A DNA stretch of 64,000 nt from contig JAUCFP010000006.1 in NCBI GenBank assembly GCA_030348385.1, positions 2,286,001 to 2,350,000 of the forward strand, written 5' to 3'. This DNA comes from Cytobacillus sp. NJ13. GTDB lineage: Bacteria > Bacillota > Bacilli > Bacillales > Cytobacillaceae. Below the pieces are notes generated by a model that saw only the letters and a list, made by a program, of their open reading frames with translations, was not told the DNA's origin and ran no database searches. Position 1 is the stretch's first letter. Each line of letters opens with the position of its first letter. Below, one piece after another: positions 1 to 7,613 of the stretch. The position numbers were made by a program, and so were the translations under genes.

Positions 1-276
1 AGAAGCCTCTCGTCCAGCTTCCTCAAGCATTTCTGCAATCATGACAGAAGATCCTTCTTTTGCACAAACGATTAAAAGTTCTTTATCAGCTGGAATTTTA
101 TCCAGAATTGACTCTACTCCATCAAGAAGATCGAAGTAGGGAACATTCATGTATTCAAAGTTTTTTCCTTCAATCTTCCAATCATTAAAGTCACTTTCAT
201 TACGCACATCCAGTATAAATAGCTCTTCTTTTTGAATAACTTTTTTTGTTACTTCTTTAGCAGTCATTGCTTTCAT
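1..276 (-). CDS. YrkH-like rhodanese / metallo-beta-lactamase-fold protein, 5' part only
   Basis: The visible 92 residues are a rhodanese-type domain (LDVRNESDF near residue 22, then an IVCAKEGSS loop near residue 70). The gene runs off the window start. The opening of this domain and its position after a DsrE-like and a TusA-rhodanese gene match B. subtilis YrkH, which continues into a metallo-beta-lactamase fold like persulfide dioxygenases; that second domain is inferred, not seen. The start is the ATG at 276, with AGGGGG about 10 bases upstream. It lies 41 bases after yrkF and is the last visible gene of the CstR-controlled sulfur operon, so it probably handles persulfide sulfur. Confidence 0.8.
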   Translation of the reverse strand, partial: MKAMTAKEVTKKVIQKEELFILDVRNESDFNDWKIEGKNFEYMNVPYFDLLDGVESILDKIPADKELLIVCAKEGSSVMIAEMLEEAGREAS

Positions 277-317
277 CGTTCTATACCCCCTAATGTATAT
301 TTCTTTTTAAAATTTTT

Positions 318-896
318 TTAGTTCACTTTAGTTTCTGTGGGCCCATTCCAACCAGACATTCCCGGCACTACATTAATTATGTTGGAGAAGCCTTTTTCGG
401 TTAATGCCTGTGAAGCCATATCACTGCGGCTGCCTGTACGGCATACTACATAAATCTTTTTATCTTTATTCAGCTCGCCAATTCGTTCTTCAAGTTCGCC
501 AAAAGGAATGGAAACAGCGTTTGGAATATGTCCAAATGCATATTCAGCCGGTTCCCTTACATCAAGAACGACAATCTCTGAATTTGATTCAAGTTCTTTT
601 TGCAGATCTTCGTTAGAAGCAATAGTCTCAAAATTTACTGCTTCGCGCTCTTCATTTTCACTTGCTTTGCGAATATAGTGCTTTAGCACATCCCCTTCTT
701 CAATTGTCCCAAGATAATGATGTCCTGAACTTTTTGACCAAGCCTGAATATCTGCCTTTGAACCTTTATCCGTTGCAAGCACCTCAAGTACTTCACCAGG
801 GTTTAAATTATTAATTGCTTTTTTTGTTCTTACAATTGGCATTGGGCAAGCAAGACCTTTTGCATCTACCGTAAAGTTTGCTTTTAATGTTGTCAT
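318..896 (-). CDS. yrkF: TusA-rhodanese fusion sulfurtransferase (YrkF-like)
   Basis: This 192-residue protein fuses an N-terminal TusA/SirA domain (residues 8-78, sulfur-carrier Cys17 in the CPMP motif) to a C-terminal rhodanese domain (95-190, catalytic Cys152 in CRTGSRS). Both cysteines needed to carry persulfide sulfur are present. Family knowledge: such fusions, like YrkF and staphylococcal CstA, pass sulfane sulfur between low-molecular-weight persulfides and protein acceptors in the cytoplasm. The gene lies 30 bases after the DsrE-like gene and 41 before the YrkH-like gene, so it is probably co-transcribed with them from the promoter at 1510-1538. Length and domain order are normal for YrkF. 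Confidence 0.9.
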   Translation of the reverse strand: MTTLKANFTVDAKGLACPMPIVRTKKAINNLNPGEVLEVLATDKGSKADIQAWSKSSGHHYLGTIEEGDVLKHYIRKASENEEREAVNFETIASNEDLQKELESNSEIVVLDVREPAEYAFGHIPNAVSIPFGELEERIGELNKDKKIYVVCRTGSRSDMASQALTEKGFSNIINVVPGMSGWNGPTETKVN

Positions 897-926
897 TTAG
901 ATATCCCCCTATTTTAACAATTTGGT

Positions 927-1403
927 TTAGATGAATAAGTTTACATTTCCATCTTCTGCATCTGCCAGGTACGCTGCTACACCAGCATAATCAACACCAT
1001 CAATAATTTCATCTGGTTTAAAGCCTAGAAGATCAACTGTCATCTGACAGGCTACCAGCTTAATATCCTGTTCTTTTGCCATTTCAATCAAATCTTTTAC
1101 TGGCATCGTGTTGTGCTTTTTCATAATGTCTTTAATCATTTTTGGACCCATGCCAGCCATATTCATTTTTGAAAGACCCATTTTTTCAGGACCTCTTGGC
1201 ATCATTTTTCCAAACATTTTTTCCATAAATGATTTTTTCACTTGGATAGGCTCATCTTTCCTTAGAGCATTCAGTCCCCAAAAAGTGTGAAAGATTGTTA
1301 CCTCATGGTCATAAGCAGCTGCACCATTCGCAATGATATAAGCTGCCATCACCTTGTCATAATCTCCGCTGAATAGAACAATTGTTGTTTTTTTCCTATC
1401 CAA
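927..1403 (-). CDS. yrkE: DsrE/DsrF/DrsH-like sulfur-relay protein (YrkE-like)
   Basis: A 158-residue soluble protein of the DsrE/DrsH type: an N-terminal Rossmann-like beta strand (TTIVLFSGD), a Met/Lys-rich middle (residues 55-100), and a conserved cysteine at 119 in LVACQMT, the expected persulfide-carrying position. Family members accept or donate sulfane sulfur together with TusA and rhodaneses. It is the first gene behind the strong promoter at 1510-1538, whose operator overlaps the start of transcription, and a second operator-like palindrome at 1420-1433 sits just upstream of its ribosome site. It should therefore be induced by persulfide. Upstream of yrkF, as in B. subtilis. Confidence 0.88.
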   Translation of the reverse strand: MDRKKTTIVLFSGDYDKVMAAYIIANGAAAYDHEVTIFHTFWGLNALRKDEPIQVKKSFMEKMFGKMMPRGPEKMGLSKMNMAGMGPKMIKDIMKKHNTMPVKDLIEMAKEQDIKLVACQMTVDLLGFKPDEIIDGVDYAGVAAYLADAEDGNVNLFI

Positions 1404-1419
1404 TCTTTTATCCTCCCTT

Positions 1420-1433
1420 TACCCTATTGGGTA
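1420..1433. promoter_or_regulatory. CstR-like operator palindrome (yrkE leader)
   Basis: TACCC-N4-GGGTA inverted repeat about 20 bases upstream of the yrkE start, next to its ribosome site. It shares the ATACC/GGTAT core with the palindromes at 1494, 2270 and 2715. Confidence 0.65.
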
Positions 1434-1493
1434 TAATTATAATCAAAAAAATTTATTTGTTCTTATTAACAGTAATACCTAACGAGGCTTGAT

Positions 1494-1509
1494 ATACCTC
1501 ATAGGGTAT
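1494..1509. promoter_or_regulatory. CstR operator at yrkE promoter
   Basis: The palindrome ATACCTCATAGGGTAT abuts the -10 box of the yrkE promoter on its downstream side and covers the expected start of transcription. A repressor bound here would block initiation. Confidence 0.78.
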
Positions 1510-1538
1510 ATATTAGAGTATGTTTGATTTTCTGTCAA
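1510..1538 (-). promoter_or_regulatory. Sigma-A promoter of yrkE-yrkF-yrkH
   Basis: On the minus strand TTGACA (1538-1533) is followed by a 17-base spacer and TAATAT (1515-1510), close to the sigma-A consensus. A CstR-like operator follows immediately downstream. This gives the second half of the sulfur operon its own controlled promoter. Confidence 0.82.
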
Positions 1539-1571
1539 TACCCTTTTCTTTGCCGTTTCGAAAATCTAATT

Positions 1572-1868
1572 TTATTCTATTGGCCCTTCCCAGTTCATCA
1601 TGCCGCCAATCATATTGATCACATAAAAACTCTTGCCTTCAAGAAAGCGAGCAGCTAACCCACTGCGATTACCAGACCGGCAGACCATTATATATTCCTT
1701 GTTTTTATCTAATTCATGCATACGAAATTCAATTAACCCAAGTGGAATATGAATAGCTGACGGAATCTTTCCTTCCTTAACCTCATCCGCTTCACGGACA
1801 TCAATCAAATTCAAGTGTTCGCCAGCAGCTAACTTTCGTTCAACATCTTTAGCAGTCATTGTTTTCAT
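1572..1868 (-). CDS. Single-domain rhodanese
   Basis: A 98-residue single-domain rhodanese: DVREADE near residue 23, HIPLG near 40 and catalytic Cys63 in the CRSGNRS loop. It is predicted to be a cytoplasmic sulfurtransferase that takes sulfane sulfur as an enzyme persulfide. There is no signal peptide or membrane segment. It follows the membrane-anchored rhodanese by 15 bases and precedes a fresh promoter, so it probably ends the first transcription unit that starts at the CstR gene. Exact donor and acceptor cannot be told from sequence. Confidence 0.88.
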   Translation of the reverse strand: MKTMTAKDVERKLAAGEHLNLIDVREADEVKEGKIPSAIHIPLGLIEFRMHELDKNKEYIMVCRSGNRSGLAARFLEGKSFYVINMIGGMMNWEGPIE

Positions 1869-1883
1869 TTGAAGTATCCTCCT

Positions 1884-2243
1884 TTATTTCCAGGCGCTTA
1901 GCCCACCTCGGATATTTGTAATATTTTTAAAGCCTTCTTTCTTCAGGATTTTGCTCGCCTTGCTGCTTCTCATTCCACTTTGGCAAATGATAACTACTTC
2001 TTTATCCTTTGATAGCTGGCCCATTTTCTGATGAAGCTGATGAAGAGGCATATTTACAAATCCCGGAACATGGAATCGTTTAAACTCTGCAGGTGTTCTC
2101 ACATCAATGTATTGTTTGTTTTTGTCTTTTAGTTCAGTTTGCAGCTGAGAAGGTGTCAACTGCCTGACACCTTTAACTGGAAGCAGCTTTCGAACCAAAA
2201 AGATAATAAGCAGAGCTATAATAACTCCATTTAAGATGGTCAT
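1884..2243 (-). CDS. Membrane-anchored rhodanese
   Basis: The 119-residue protein opens with one hydrophobic helix (residues 4-17, VIIALLIIF) followed by KLLPVKG and a full rhodanese domain (30-118), with catalytic Cys87 in CQSGMRS. The anchor predicts an inner-membrane protein with a single rhodanese domain; which side of the membrane it faces is uncertain. It lies between the CstR gene and a second rhodanese, 15 bases from the latter. An operator-like palindrome at 2270-2285 precedes it. Confidence 0.85.
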   Translation of the reverse strand: MTILNGVIIALLIIFLVRKLLPVKGVRQLTPSQLQTELKDKNKQYIDVRTPAEFKRFHVPGFVNMPLHQLHQKMGQLSKDKEVVIICQSGMRSSKASKILKKEGFKNITNIRGGLSAWK

Positions 2244-2269
2244 TTGATTACCTCCAATTTATTTTCAAT

Positions 2270-2285
2270 TTACCATACGGGGTAT
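2270..2285. promoter_or_regulatory. CstR-like operator between cstR and the membrane rhodanese gene
   Basis: TACC-N6-GGTA palindrome 27 bases upstream of the membrane rhodanese start. A TTGACT at 2299-2304 could be a -35, but I see no good -10 at the right spacing, so a separate promoter here is uncertain. Confidence 0.55.
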
Positions 2286-2311
2286 TAAACCTTAATAAAG
2301 TCAACTGCCTC

Positions 2312-2572
2312 TTATCTGCTTTTAACAAGCAAATTGACTGCCTCTTCAATAATGCCTGAATTTGCTGTGCCATTTTCAGCATTTTCAATAATACACTGCT
2401 CAAGATTTGAACTGACAATAACTGCGATTGCTTTATCAATCGCAGAACGGGAAGCTGTTAATTGAGTAATGACAGATTTGCAATCCTTTTCGTCTTCCAT
2501 CATTTTTACAATACCCCTAAGCTGTCCCTCAGCTCTTTTGATTCGATTTTTGGATTTTTCATCAAATACCAA
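2312..2572 (-). CDS. cstR: CsoR-family persulfide sensor repressor CstR
   Basis: A CsoR/RcnR-family four-helix regulator of 86 residues when started at the TTG at 2572, which has GGGGTG six bases upstream. A longer reading from a TTG at 2605 lacks a better ribosome site. With the chosen start the two conserved cysteines fall at 31 and 60, the positions known for staphylococcal CstR. The residue four before Cys60 is Asn56, where copper-sensing CsoR has its ligand His, so copper sensing is unlikely. Family knowledge: CstR is released from DNA when persulfides crosslink the two cysteines. The surrounding rhodanese, TusA and DsrE genes and four matching palindromes support this role. Confidence 0.88.
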   Translation of the reverse strand: MVFDEKSKNRIKRAEGQLRGIVKMMEDEKDCKSVITQLTASRSAIDKAIAVIVSSNLEQCIIENAENGTANSGIIEEAVNLLVKSR

Positions 2573-2709
2573 TATTTTCACCCCATTTATTTCGTGCAAT
2601 GACAATCTGGCATTCAGAAGCCTATCAATTGGAAACTAACTAGCAGCAAGGTAAATAAATCAGCAGCATAATAATCTCCTCTGCATTTAATAATTCAATT
2701 ACAATTCAT

Positions 2710-2738
2710 ATAATATACCCCATAAGGTATTTAGTCAA
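2710..2738 (-). promoter_or_regulatory. Sigma-A promoter of cstR with embedded operator
   Basis: TTGACT (2738-2733), a 17-base spacer and TATTAT (2715-2710) on the minus strand. The palindrome ATACCCCATAAGGTAT (2715-2730) fills the spacer between the two boxes, so bound CstR would exclude RNA polymerase. The leader to the start codon is roughly 130 bases. Confidence 0.85.
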
Positions 2739-2756
2739 CTTTATTTTCTTTATAAT

Positions 2757-2784
2757 TGAAAAAACACCCATCCGGGTGTTTTTA
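2757..2784 (-). terminator. Terminator after the HesB-like gene
   Basis: ACACCC/GGGTGT hairpin with A/T tracts on both sides; it can work in either direction and separates the HesB-like gene from the cstR promoter. Confidence 0.8.
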
Positions 2785-2793
2785 CTCACTGTC

Positions 2794-3072
2794 TTAACAG
2801 CAGTCACTTTCGCTGCCTAATAAGACTAGCCTTTCATTTTCCTTGTCATGGTCAAGAACCATGCTTTCTGTATGCGGCTTGATTTCCGGGTCAAAAGCAA
2901 CCAGGATTTCATTGATCATTTCGGTTAAATCTTCTGCTTCCGGCTCATCCAGAGCCAGTCCAATCTGTGGGCCTCCTCAGCCAAAGCCTGCAAAGTAAAC
3001 TCTTATGCCGCCAGCGTTTTTCTCCTGAAACACTTGTTTTAAGAGGTCACGAGCCGAATCTGTAATTTTCAA
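2794..3072 (-). CDS. HesB-like selenoprotein (in-frame UGA read as selenocysteine)
   Basis: Reading through one in-frame TGA at 2979-2977 gives a 92-residue HesB/IscA-like protein. It opens KITDSARDLL, has YFAGFG-U-GGPQIGLALDEP around codon 32, and ends SDCC. In the family the residue at the TGA is a conserved Cys, and HesB-like selenoproteins are an established family. Homology-like sequence continues on both sides of the TGA, and a hairpin fitting a bacterial SECIS follows it. The TTG at 3072 has GAAAGG at good spacing; an ATG at 3081 touches the ribosome site but overlaps the TGA of a roughly 40-codon upstream frame (ATGA). Without selenocysteine insertion it would be a truncated pseudogene. 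No sel genes lie in the window. Confidence 0.8.
2940..2958 (-). promoter_or_regulatory. Candidate bacterial SECIS hairpin
   Basis: On the mRNA, CUGGCUC pairs with GAGCCGG (seven pairs, one U-G) around the loop UGGAU. The loop begins 25 nt after the UGA and has G at its second position, within the published bacterial SECIS spacing and loop rules. It lies inside the coding sequence, as bacterial SECIS elements do. Confidence 0.7.
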
Positions 3073-3263
3073 GATAATCATCCTTTCTTCAGTTTAAAAA
3101 TGAATTCAAGCCATTTTTGAGTCACTGGGAAGTCATCAAATAACCTATTCCCAATACCCCCGCCTGTACTCGTTAATATTACTTTAATATTCTTCAGGAA
3201 GAAAGTATTTAGTTTGTATCATTGCCTATTTCCTAATAACCTGTTTCTTTTCTTTAACTTAAA

Positions 3264-3298
3264 ATAAAAAAAACGAACCACATCTGATGTGGTTCGTC
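3264..3298 (-). terminator. Terminator of spoVR
   Basis: ACGAACCACATC/GATGTGGTTCGT hairpin followed on the minus strand by eight T residues. Confidence 0.88.
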
Positions 3299-3306
3299 CG
3301 TCATTT

Positions 3307-4725
3307 CTATAAATACTTCCGGTGAATGCTCTTCCCATCATAAGTGAAAAGCATATTTTTGCCTTCAACGATGGTTTCCATATGGATTCCTCTGCCCCAA
3401 AGCTGGTATACATACGGGAGTACTTTTTCAAGATATCTAAGATCAAGCTCCACTCCTTCAAACCAGTGCTTAAGGTATAGCTCTCCATTCTTCATATAAT
3501 CGCCGTCATTAACCGTCAAATATGGGAATCCTCCATTTACTCGCATGCTGACAAGCTGATCGCGGACATGCTCCCACTGTTTATCAACAATTTTATAATC
3601 CTTTCCCTGTTTTTGGAACAGATACATATCTTCTCTCATGACAAGGTCTTTTGTTAAATAATTTCTTAAGAAAGAGATATCCGACTCGATCTCACGGACC
3701 TCAAACATTTTCTCCCGGCCTGAACCAGGCACCACACCACGCCTTTTCATTCCTTCCGTCGGATTATTATACCGCTCTTCAATATCTTCGAAAATTTTCA
3801 GTCCCAGATAATATGGATTGATTCCAGTTCTGGACGGCTGAACCACTCCTGCATTCAGTTTGGCAAATTCCAGCGCTTCTGCTGATGTCAAATCCATTTC
3901 CCTTAAAATACGCTGATGCCAATAGGAAGCCCAGCCCTCGTTCATGATTTTTGTTTCGAGCTGCGGCCAAAAATAGAGCATTTCTTCCCGCATCATAGTT
4001 AATATATCCCGCTGCCAGTCGGTTAGCTCCCTGCTGTAGCTCTCAATAAATAGCAATAAATCTTTTTCGGGTTTTGGAGGGAATTTCTTTTTCTTCTTCT
4101 TTGGCTCATGTTTTTTGTTCCTTTCATCCAAATCCCATAAATCATCATAAGGGCTAGGCGATGCCGTATCACCGCTGCTTTCATATTCATCTTCCGTACT
4201 CCAGGCTAGCTTCGGTCTCATAAGAGAGGGATCAATATGTTCTTCAATTGCCAGCACCGCATCAAGAAAAGTTTCCACTTCCTTCTTCCCAAACTCAATT
4301 TCATATTGCCTGATTCTTTCGGCGGTGGCAGCCATGCTCTCTACCATGTCCCTCTTAGTGTTTTGAAAACGGACATTATTTTTAAAGAAATCGCAGTGTG
4401 CTAAAACATGCGCCACAATTAATTTGTTTTGAATAAGGGTATTGGAATCCAGCAGAAATGCGTAGCAAGGATCCGAGTTGATTACAAGCTCATAAATTTT
4501 TGATAATCCTAAATCATAATGCAGCTTCATCTTATGAAACTGTTTTCCAAAGCTCCAATGCGAAAACCTGGTCGGCATGCCATAAGCGCCGAATGTATAA
4601 ATGATTTCTGCAGGACAGATTTCATACCTCATTGGGTAATAGTCCAAGCCAAACCCATTTGCAATTTCAGTAATTTCCTGAATGGCATATTCCAATGACT
4701 TATTTTCTTCTTCTCGCATTGCCAC
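3307..4725 (-). CDS. spoVR: SpoVR family protein
   Basis: A 472-residue soluble protein close in length to B. subtilis SpoVR (468) and matching it through the N-terminal region ([16 protein letters not shown] near residue 27, HVLAHCDFF near 106), with a Lys-rich acidic linker near 205-220 and a conserved C-terminal half. In B. subtilis it is needed for normal spore cortex; homologues (YcgB) occur with PrkA/YeaG and YhbH/YeaH, both encoded 33-37 kb away here. The biochemical activity is unknown. It is a single-gene unit with its own terminator. Confidence 0.93.
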   Translation of the reverse strand: MAMREEENKSLEYAIQEITEIANGFGLDYYPMRYEICPAEIIYTFGAYGMPTRFSHWSFGKQFHKMKLHYDLGLSKIYELVINSDPCYAFLLDSNTLIQNKLIVAHVLAHCDFFKNNVRFQNTKRDMVESMAATAERIRQYEIEFGKKEVETFLDAVLAIEEHIDPSLMRPKLAWSTEDEYESSGDTASPSPYDDLWDLDERNKKHEPKKKKKKFPPKPEKDLLLFIESYSRELTDWQRDILTMMREEMLYFWPQLETKIMNEGWASYWHQRILREMDLTSAEALEFAKLNAGVVQPSRTGINPYYLGLKIFEDIEERYNNPTEGMKRRGVVPGSGREKMFEVREIESDISFLRNYLTKDLVMREDMYLFQKQGKDYKIVDKQWEHVRDQLVSMRVNGGFPYLTVNDGDYMKNGELYLKHWFEGVELDLRYLEKVLPYVYQLWGRGIHMETIVEGKNMLFTYDGKSIHRKYL

Positions 4726-4807
4726 TCCCCCTTTTAGTCCTTACCATAATCTATGAACCAACAAGAGGATTGATGAGTAGTCTCTTCATAAGCTTGAAAC
4801 GGATTAC

Positions 4808-4838
4808 AGCAAAAAGCGGAGCATTTCGCCCCGCTTAC
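4808..4838 (-). terminator. Terminator of the PepSY gene pair
   Basis: Minus-strand hairpin AAGCGGGGC/GCTCCGCTT followed by TTTTT just after the second PepSY gene. Confidence 0.82.
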
Positions 4839-4847
4839 CATATGGCA

Positions 4848-5402
4848 TTAGTCATCCAATTCAACTTTTAATATTTTTCCTGTTTCAGCATCAATATCAA
4901 CATCTGCTTCGCCTTTATTTGTTTTCAGTTCAACTTCATATAGGATCTGTTCATTGTCTTCATCTATTTCAATTTCTTTTAGCGTTCCATTTACTTCTTT
5001 TTCAGCTATTTCAATAGCCTTTTGTTCGGAAATTATATTTTCCCCATTTACCTCTTTTTCGGACTGATCATTGTCATCATCATCGTCGTCTCGATCTTTA
5101 TTAATTGAAATGACTTCACCATCTAAGGCGTGAATTTTAATATCGAAATCTTCTTTCCCGTTTTCAATATCAATGTCATAATACTGTTTGCCATTTGCTC
5201 TTTCCAATTCAATGCTCTCTACTCTTCCCTCTGCTTCAGAAAGAGCAATCTTCTTCGCTTCTTCAACAGTAATCAAATCCTGTACAGCTTCTTTTTTACT
5301 CCCAGTGCTTCCTTGTCCACTCGTATCTGCTGCACCTGCTGCAACAGCACCACCCAGCAATACAGCTCCTGCCAAAGAAATAACTGCAAATTTTTTGTTC
5401 AT
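4848..5402 (-). CDS. Secreted PepSY-domain protein
   Basis: 184 residues: a signal peptide (MNKKFAVISLAGAVLLGGAVAAGA, cleavage likely near 24), then two PepSY repeats (about 42-95 and 118-184), separated by an Asp-run (DRDDDDDDNDQ). PepSY domains are small secreted or membrane modules thought to inhibit peptidases or act in signalling; the function of stand-alone copies is not settled. It lies 95 bases after a second PepSY gene and behind a histidine kinase/response regulator pair, so it is probably an output or feedback partner of that system. The start has a good AGGAGG-type site. Confidence 0.85.
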   Translation of the reverse strand: MNKKFAVISLAGAVLLGGAVAAGAADTSGQGSTGSKKEAVQDLITVEEAKKIALSEAEGRVESIELERANGKQYYDIDIENGKEDFDIKIHALDGEVISINKDRDDDDDDNDQSEKEVNGENIISEQKAIEIAEKEVNGTLKEIEIDEDNEQILYEVELKTNKGEADVDIDAETGKILKVELDD

Positions 5403-5497
5403 TTTATTTTTCCTCCTTTTTCTTTTCTACATGTTCAATATAACCGGTGAAAATGAGAGAAAAAGGATAAGAAAATTAAAATTTGATGAGAAAGGTA

Positions 5498-6190
5498 TTA
5501 ATCATCCCAGGTAACCGACAACACTTTTCCAGTAATAGCATGGATCTCGACAGCTGCCTCTCTTCCATCATCCTTTTCTATCTCAACAAGATAATAAGAT
5601 CCCTTGTCTGTTTCTCCAAAGCTGATATCATCCACTTCCCCAGGTTCATTTTTTAGAGCAATTTGGACAGCTTCCTCTTCGGTTAGATTTTTGACAGGGA
5701 CCTTAGTTTCCTCAGCAACACGGGATAAAATTTCACCATTAAGAGCATCAACAGTAATCTTAATCTTCTCTTCATCTTTCTGAACGATTGCCTCGAAGGC
5801 TGACTTTTCTTTTTGAGTCACTTTTTTCAGGGAGAGTAATTCACCAGTTTCTTCTGCCTGAATAATTTCCTTTATTTTTTCTTCATCAAGCTGCTTCTGT
5901 TCACCATTAGAAATCCGTTCTTTTTTTTCAAAAGAAAGAATTTCTCCTTTGTTTTCACTCAGCTTTATTTGATAGAGCCCTTCGCCTCTTTTCATTTCAA
6001 TCAAATAAGTGCTGTTCACTTTTTTCAAATTCAGAATTTCTCCCTGATATCGGTCTTTTATTATTTCCCTGGCTTCACTTTCAGTAATTGATTCTGAAGC
6101 GGAGACATTTGTGAATTGTATTACAGCAAATACAAGGAGCGCAGCCAGCAGAAGCCCCGAAGCTAAAATTATTATAGGTTTTTGCTTCAT
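5498..6190 (-). CDS. Membrane-anchored PepSY-domain protein
   Basis: Started at the ATG at 6190 (GGAGAGG nine bases upstream) this is a 230-residue protein with one N-terminal hydrophobic segment (IIILASGLLLAALLVFAVI) and three PepSY-like modules, the last ending in EIHAITGKVLSV. It is predicted to be an extracytoplasmic protein held by its N-terminal helix. It follows the histidine kinase gene by 70 bases. TGAGAAa/TGAGAAt direct repeats spaced 11 bases apart lie in that gap and may be response-regulator sites. A longer start at 6208 is possible but lacks a ribosome site. Confidence 0.83.
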   Translation of the reverse strand: MKQKPIIILASGLLLAALLVFAVIQFTNVSASESITESEAREIIKDRYQGEILNLKKVNSTYLIEMKRGEGLYQIKLSENKGEILSFEKKERISNGEQKQLDEEKIKEIIQAEETGELLSLKKVTQKEKSAFEAIVQKDEEKIKITVDALNGEILSRVAEETKVPVKNLTEEEAVQIALKNEPGEVDDISFGETDKGSYYLVEIEKDDGREAAVEIHAITGKVLSVTWDD

Positions 6191-6240
6191 TTCCATACAC
6201 CTCTCCATTTAGCTTATTTCTCTATTATCTGATAATAAAA

Positions 6241-6258
6241 TGAGAAAATGATGAGAAT
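6241..6258. promoter_or_regulatory. Direct repeat, possible OmpR-type regulator site
   Basis: TGAGAAA and TGAGAAT repeat with an 11-base period, one DNA turn, upstream of the first PepSY gene. OmpR/PhoP-type regulators bind such direct repeats; a related GATAAGAAA/GATGAGAAA pair lies at 5466-5493 before the second PepSY gene. Confidence 0.4.
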
Positions 6259-6260
6259 GG

Positions 6261-7613
6261 TTAAGTTATTTTGATGCTTATAGATGCTGCAGTTCCTAAT
6301 CCTTCAGTACTTTCGAGTCTGATTTCAACCCCAAGAGCATCAGCGATTTCTTTAGCAAGGGACAGTCCCAGTCCCGATCCTCCTGTTTTCCTGTTTCTTG
6401 CCTCATCTACCCGGTAAAATCGGTCAAACACTCTTGGCAGATCCTTCTGGGGAATACCCATGCCGCGATCTTCAATCCGTATATAAACTTCACTTTTCTC
6501 TGTCCGAGCAGTAACCCTTATGACATCATTACTGTATTTCCTGGCATTATCCAGAAAAATAAACAGGAGCTGCTTTAATTTATTTTCATCCGTTTGAATA
6601 AAGGTATTTTCAGCCAAACCGAATTCCAACTGTATAGTCCTTTTAAAAGCATCTCCATAAGTCCGAATGACTTGGGTTAAAAAACTGTTAAGATCTATCA
6701 ATTTCAAATCGAGCATCCACTGGTCATCATGCCGTGCAAGCAAAAGAAGCTGTTCTGTCATTTCCTTCATTCTTAATGCCTCTGAATGAATGGCTTCTAT
6801 TGATTCATTAAATAATTCAGGTTCTTTCAATCCCCTTCTCTTAAGCAGGCTTGAATAACTCTCAATAACAGTTAATGGGGTTTTTAATTCGTGGGAAGCA
6901 TTTGATATAAAAAGTTTTTGCTTTTCATAGTTGGATTCAAGAAGGTCTATCATATGGTTGAAGGTTTCACCCATTTGATGCAGCTCATCCTGGGATTTCC
7001 CCTCCAGTTCAAGACGCTTGAATTGGCCGCTTTTTCTAATTTCTTTCATGGTGGCTGTCATTGTGGCAACAGGCCTTGTAATAAACTTACTAAGGAATGC
7101 GCTGGAAATTAAAACTGGAATCATTGCCAGAACTGTGACAATCCCAAGAACGAAACGAAGAGTCTTTAATATTTTCTCTGCACTTTCCATGCTTCTGGTC
7201 AGCTGAAAGCTTCCTATTTCACCATCCGGCAGAATGACAGGTGCAGATGCAAACATATAGACTTTCTTACCTTTTTCCAATGTTTTTATCTCTTCATTGC
7301 TGATAAACTCTGCAGGAATTTCTCTGAGTGCCTTTTCGTCTGGAGATGCGACTGTTTTTGCCTTTTTATCCGGGTGTACCAGTCTCACCATTCCACTTGA
7401 AGGAACAAGGGCCCTAAGCAGTTCAGCTTCTGGAACATTCCCGATTGAACTTTGCGCAATCTTTGTAATATTAGCCATTTCATTTGAAATGGCGGCCCGC
7501 TCATTTTCATATACCAATTTGCTGAATACCGTATAAACAGTGAAATTCATTATAAGCAGCAGTACTGCAAAGAGAACGGTTGTATACAAATATATTTTCT
7601 TCCTAAGATTCAT
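6261..7613 (-). CDS. HAMP-domain sensor histidine kinase
   Basis: 450 residues: transmembrane helix 1 (8-30), an extracytoplasmic sensor of about 120 residues, helix 2 (about 150-173), HAMP (175-228), HisKA with the phospho-acceptor H-box SHELKTPLTVIES (near 240), and HATPase_c with N-box (LDNARKYS), DRGMGIP and GGSGLGLSLAKEI motifs. All catalytic motifs are intact. It autophosphorylates and passes phosphate to the response regulator encoded just upstream, whose stop overlaps this start by four bases. The downstream PepSY genes suggest envelope sensing; the signal is unknown. Confidence 0.92.
   Translation of the reverse strand: MNLRKKIYLYTTVLFAVLLLIMNFTVYTVFSKLVYENERAAISNEMANITKIAQSSIGNVPEAELLRALVPSSGMVRLVHPDKKAKTVASPDEKALREIPAEFISNEEIKTLEKGKKVYMFASAPVILPDGEIGSFQLTRSMESAEKILKTLRFVLGIVTVLAMIPVLISSAFLSKFITRPVATMTATMKEIRKSGQFKRLELEGKSQDELHQMGETFNHMIDLLESNYEKQKLFISNASHELKTPLTVIESYSSLLKRRGLKEPELFNESIEAIHSEALRMKEMTEQLLLLARHDDQWMLDLKLIDLNSFLTQVIRTYGDAFKRTIQLEFGLAENTFIQTDENKLKQLLFIFLDNARKYSNDVIRVTARTEKSEVYIRIEDRGMGIPQKDLPRVFDRFYRVDEARNRKTGGSGLGLSLAKEIADALGVEIRLESTEGLGTAASISIKIT

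Noticed and set aside
280..295. Possible fifth CstR operator upstream of the yrkH-like gene
   Set aside because: ATACCCCCTAATGTAT keeps only one good half-site; the G-run is better explained as the ribosome site.
3219..3488. 89-codon minus-strand frame at the end of spoVR
   Set aside because: It overlaps the spoVR coding end and its terminator in another frame.
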